From: JBAROU01 sp049642385
Lineage (GTDB): Bacteria; Chloroflexota; Dehalococcoidia; DSTF01; RBG-16-68-14
Length of the DNA stretch: 7,899 nucleotides
Assembly (NCBI GenBank): GCA_049642385.1
Contig: JBAROU010000157.1
Span: 1-7,899, forward strand
Direction of reading: 5' to 3'
A program made the translations under genes and the position numbers. The notes under the pieces are model-generated. The model had not been told where the DNA came from. It did no database searches and worked only from the letters and a program-made list of their open reading frames with translations. This document shows, piece by piece, positions 6,053 through 7,899 of this stretch (position 1 is the stretch's first letter; each line of letters starts with the position of its first letter).

Positions 6053-6910
6053 ATGAAAGTCGGCGCGCACGTCGGGTCCTCCGGCGGCCTCACCACCGCC
6101 TTCGATCGCGCTCAGGAGATCGGCGCCGAGACGATCCAGATCTTCGGCGCGCCGCCCCAACAGTGGCGTCGCCGCAAGATCCGCCCCGAAGAGTGCGAAG
6201 CGTTCCAGGCCCAGATGAAGGCAACTGGCATCGAGCCCATCTTCATTCACGGCACCTACCTGATCAACCTCGCGACCGAGACGCCCGAACAGCTCGTCAA
6301 GTCCACCGAAGCGCTCACCGGCGACCTCAACCTCGCTTCCGCCATCGGTGCGAAGGGCGTCATCTTCCACGTCGGCTCGCACAAGGGCGTCGGCTTCGAC
6401 AAGGTCTTGCCCCAGATGACGAAGGCGCTCACCGAAGTGCTCAAGACAACACCCGACGACGCCTGGATCATTCTCGAGAACAGCGCGGGCTCGGGCGGCA
6501 CCGTCGGCTCGAAGTTCAGCGAGCTGGGCGCGATCATGAAGAGCGTCGGCAGCCCGCGCCTCAAGGTCTGCCTCGACACCGAGCACGCGTTCGCCGCCGG
6601 CTACAACCTCGCCGACAAGAAGGCGCTCGATGAAGCGATCCAGGAGTTCGATAGCGAGGCCGGCCTCGACCGGCTCGTCGCCGTCCACGCCAACGACTCC
6701 AAGATCCCGCTCGGCGGTGGTGTCGACCGCCACGACAACATCGGCGACGGCCACATCGGCCGCAAAGGCTTCGAGGCGATCATGGCGCATCCCGCGTTCC
6801 GCGATGTACCTTTCCTGCTCGAAGTGCCCGGCCAGGACAAGAGCGGCCCCGACAAGCCCAACGTTGATATCCTGAAAGCGATCCGGAAGAAAGTCGGCGC
6901 CGGTTCGTAG
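6053..6910 (+). CDS. nfo: endonuclease IV (AP endonuclease, trinuclear zinc)
   Basis: Nfo cuts the DNA backbone 5' to abasic sites in base excision repair and clears blocked 3' ends. The 285 residues match the usual length (about 280). All nine zinc ligands of the E. coli enzyme have counterparts: His66 in HGTYLINL, His106 in FHVGSH, Glu142 in ILENSAGSGG, Asp175 and His178 in CLDTEHAFAAGY, His212 in VHANDSK, Asp225 and His227 in DRHDNIGDGHIG, and Glu257 in LLEVPG. The N-terminal GAHVGSSGGL is also typical. I start at the ATG at 6053, with AAGGAG (6038-6043) 9 nt upstream; the open frame reaches back to 5897 only by running through the surface-protein gene. No strong promoter is seen in the 109-nt gap. 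The NUDIX gene starts 8 nt after its stop, so the two are probably co-translated. Identification is secure. Confidence 0.97.
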   Translation: MKVGAHVGSSGGLTTAFDRAQEIGAETIQIFGAPPQQWRRRKIRPEECEAFQAQMKATGIEPIFIHGTYLINLATETPEQLVKSTEALTGDLNLASAIGAKGVIFHVGSHKGVGFDKVLPQMTKALTEVLKTTPDDAWIILENSAGSGGTVGSKFSELGAIMKSVGSPRLKVCLDTEHAFAAGYNLADKKALDEAIQEFDSEAGLDRLVAVHANDSKIPLGGGVDRHDNIGDGHIGRKGFEAIMAHPAFRDVPFLLEVPGQDKSGPDKPNVDILKAIRKKVGAGS

Positions 6911-6918
6911 TCACTGCG

Positions 6919-7500
6919 ATGGAGCCCAGACAAGCCTTCCGAGCCTACGACCACGCAGAAGCGGCGGAGGAAACCGCCGACTTCTGCCTCGCCTGCGGCT
7001 CGCCCCTGACCGATCGCCACGACGGCGGCCGCCCGCGGCGCGCCTGCACCGCATGCGGCTACATCCGGTATCGCGTCCCCGCTCCGGGCGTCTCCGTCCT
7101 CATCGTCGATGGCGAGCGTTTCGTCCTCTGCCGGCGCGGCCGCACCGAGCTCGAGGGCGGTAAGTGGTGCCTGCCCTGCGGCTACATAGAGTACGACGAA
7201 GACTTCCTCACGGCCGCCGTCCGCGAGGCCGAGGAAGAAACCGGACTCATCATTGAGATCGCGTCGATCATTAGCGTCGTCTCAAACTTCCTACAGCCGA
7301 ACGTACACACGGTCGTCACGGTGCTCCTCGCGCGCGCAACCGGCGGTGAGCTTCGTCCCGGCGACGACACAGACATGGCGCGCTGGCATTCGTGGGGAAA
7401 TGAGCTGCCAGTGATGGCGTTCGAGGCCGACACCCACATCATCCAGCGCTACTTCGCCACCAGGCCCGAAGGCGCGCCGGTAGACAAGACGCTCGGCTAG
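6919..7500 (+). CDS. NUDIX hydrolase with N-terminal zinc ribbon
   Basis: NUDIX enzymes cleave nucleoside diphosphates linked to another group (damaged NTPs, ADP-ribose, FAD, NADH and others). The 193 residues start with a zinc ribbon, CLAC (23-26) and CTAC (43-46), each followed by Gly. The catalytic domain carries a complete NUDIX box: Gly88, Glu94, then REAEEETGL (102-110) with the magnesium-binding glutamates. The preceding WCLPCGYIE has cysteines at 84 and 87. The ribbon-plus-NUDIX order recalls NADH pyrophosphatase NudC, but the SQPWPFP motif that marks NADH specificity is absent, so the substrate is unknown. The ATG at 6919 is the first in frame; no clear ribosome site precedes it, which fits translational coupling to nfo 8 nt upstream. 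The pairing suggests, but does not show, a nucleotide-sanitising role alongside repair. Confidence 0.92.
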   Translation: MEPRQAFRAYDHAEAAEETADFCLACGSPLTDRHDGGRPRRACTACGYIRYRVPAPGVSVLIVDGERFVLCRRGRTELEGGKWCLPCGYIEYDEDFLTAAVREAEEETGLIIEIASIISVVSNFLQPNVHTVVTVLLARATGGELRPGDDTDMARWHSWGNELPVMAFEADTHIIQRYFATRPEGAPVDKTLG

Positions 7501-7527
7501 CAAGAAGACCTCGCCGAGGCTTCTAGC
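7496..7527. terminator. possible bidirectional terminator between convergent genes
   Basis: AGAAG (7503-7507) and CCTC (7509-7512) pair with GAGG (7516-7519) and CTTCT (7520-7524) around a GCC loop, a 9-bp stem with one bulged A. The flanking GCT (7496-7498) and AGC (7525-7527) can extend it across a bulge. It lies between two genes that point at each other and covers both stop codons. No clear U-run follows on either strand, so efficiency is doubtful. Confidence 0.45.
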
Positions 7528-7899
7528 TTCGGCGCTCGCTTGCTTGCCCCTCTGGAAGCGCCTTTACCTTGTAGCGCTGCTCCAGCAGCTCGATGAACGC
7601 GCGCGCCGATCGGCTCAAGGGCCGCCCCCGCCGGTAGATCACCGAGATCTCGCGTTGCGGCATCGTCATCCCATCGACCTGGACCTGATGCAGCCCGCCG
7701 TCTCCCAGCTCACGCTCGACAGCCGCCTTGGGCAACATCGCGATGCCCAGCCTCTCTTCCACCATCTTCTTCGTCGCTTCCATATTGTCCAGCTCCATCG
7801 CCGGCGAAACAGGCGCGCCCGCCTGCCGCAGTGCCGTGTGCACCAGCGTGTAATAGCTAGACCCGCGGTTGAACATGATCAGTGGCTGCTGGCTTACCT
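7523..7899 (-). CDS. LysR-type transcriptional regulator, effector-domain C-terminus only
   Basis: The frame is open to the right window edge, so 124 C-terminal residues are visible and the DNA-binding helix-turn-helix part lies outside. The visible part is the second half of a LysR substrate-binding domain: PLIMFNRGSSYYTLVHTALR, then ELDNMEATKKMVEERLGIAM followed by LPKAAV, a strand ending in VQVDGM, EISVIYRRGRPLSRSARAFIELL and a short charged tail. These match the effector-binding cleft and the final helix of the family. LysR regulators often control a divergently placed gene, which here would lie outside the window to the right; the convergent NUDIX gene is not an obvious target. Effector and regulon are unknown. 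The ATG at 7876 is internal and is not a start, since the sequence upstream of it is in frame and still fits the family. Confidence 0.9.
   Translation of the reverse strand, partial: VSQQPLIMFNRGSSYYTLVHTALRQAGAPVSPAMELDNMEATKKMVEERLGIAMLPKAAVERELGDGGLHQVQVDGMTMPQREISVIYRRGRPLSRSARAFIELLEQRYKVKALPEGQASERRS

Noticed and set aside
5975..6790. Long minus-strand open frame opposite nfo
   Set aside because: It is low-complexity Glu/Asp/Gly/Leu-rich and lies antisense to nfo, in which all nine metal ligands are conserved on the plus strand.

Overview
The window looks like chromosomal DNA of a high-GC bacterium. Most of it appears to be around 65% GC or a little more, but bases 1-660 count to about 58%. 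An F420-type luciferase-like oxidoreductase, an acyl-CoA dehydrogenase, a stand-alone MOSC protein and a possible LPxTG-anchored surface protein together suggest Chloroflexota, with Actinomycetota as the main alternative. This is an inference from gene content; no rRNA or other phylogenetic marker is present.

Layout. Bases 1-4942 hold five genes, all on the minus strand and read from right to left: an LLM-class F420-dependent oxidoreductase (4942-3875), an acyl-CoA dehydrogenase (3815-2571), a GH29 alpha-L-fucosidase without a signal peptide (2536-1286), a small MOSC-domain protein (1224-775), and a membrane-anchored beta-propeller-like protein cut by the left edge (648-1). The first three are 34-59 nt apart and look co-transcribed. 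MOSC and the propeller gene each have their own sigma70-like promoter. A divergent promoter region (4943-5121) separates this block from three plus-strand genes: a secreted beta-rich protein with a Thr/Pro stalk and an LPATG sorting-type C-terminus (5122-5943), endonuclease IV (nfo, 6053-6910), and a zinc-ribbon NUDIX hydrolase 8 nt further on (6919-7500). A LysR-type regulator (7899-7523, cut by the right edge) converges on the NUDIX gene, with an imperfect hairpin spanning both stop codons. No stretch over 300 bases lacks a gene, and I see no RNA genes, CRISPR arrays or insertion sequences.

How the genes may work together. The oxidoreductase, dehydrogenase and fucosidase look like a catabolic set acting in the cytosol, but their substrates cannot be read from sequence. 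Nfo and the NUDIX protein are a plausible DNA-repair/nucleotide-housekeeping pair with coupled translation. The LPATG protein stands alone; no sortase is visible.

Most of the window is ordinary housekeeping and catabolic content. The points most worth a second look are the LPATG surface protein with its 27-nt/9-residue repeat stalk, a promoter placed almost on the start codon of the propeller gene, a hairpin that would bury the MOSC ribosome binding site only in read-through RNA, and a REP-like hairpin before nfo.
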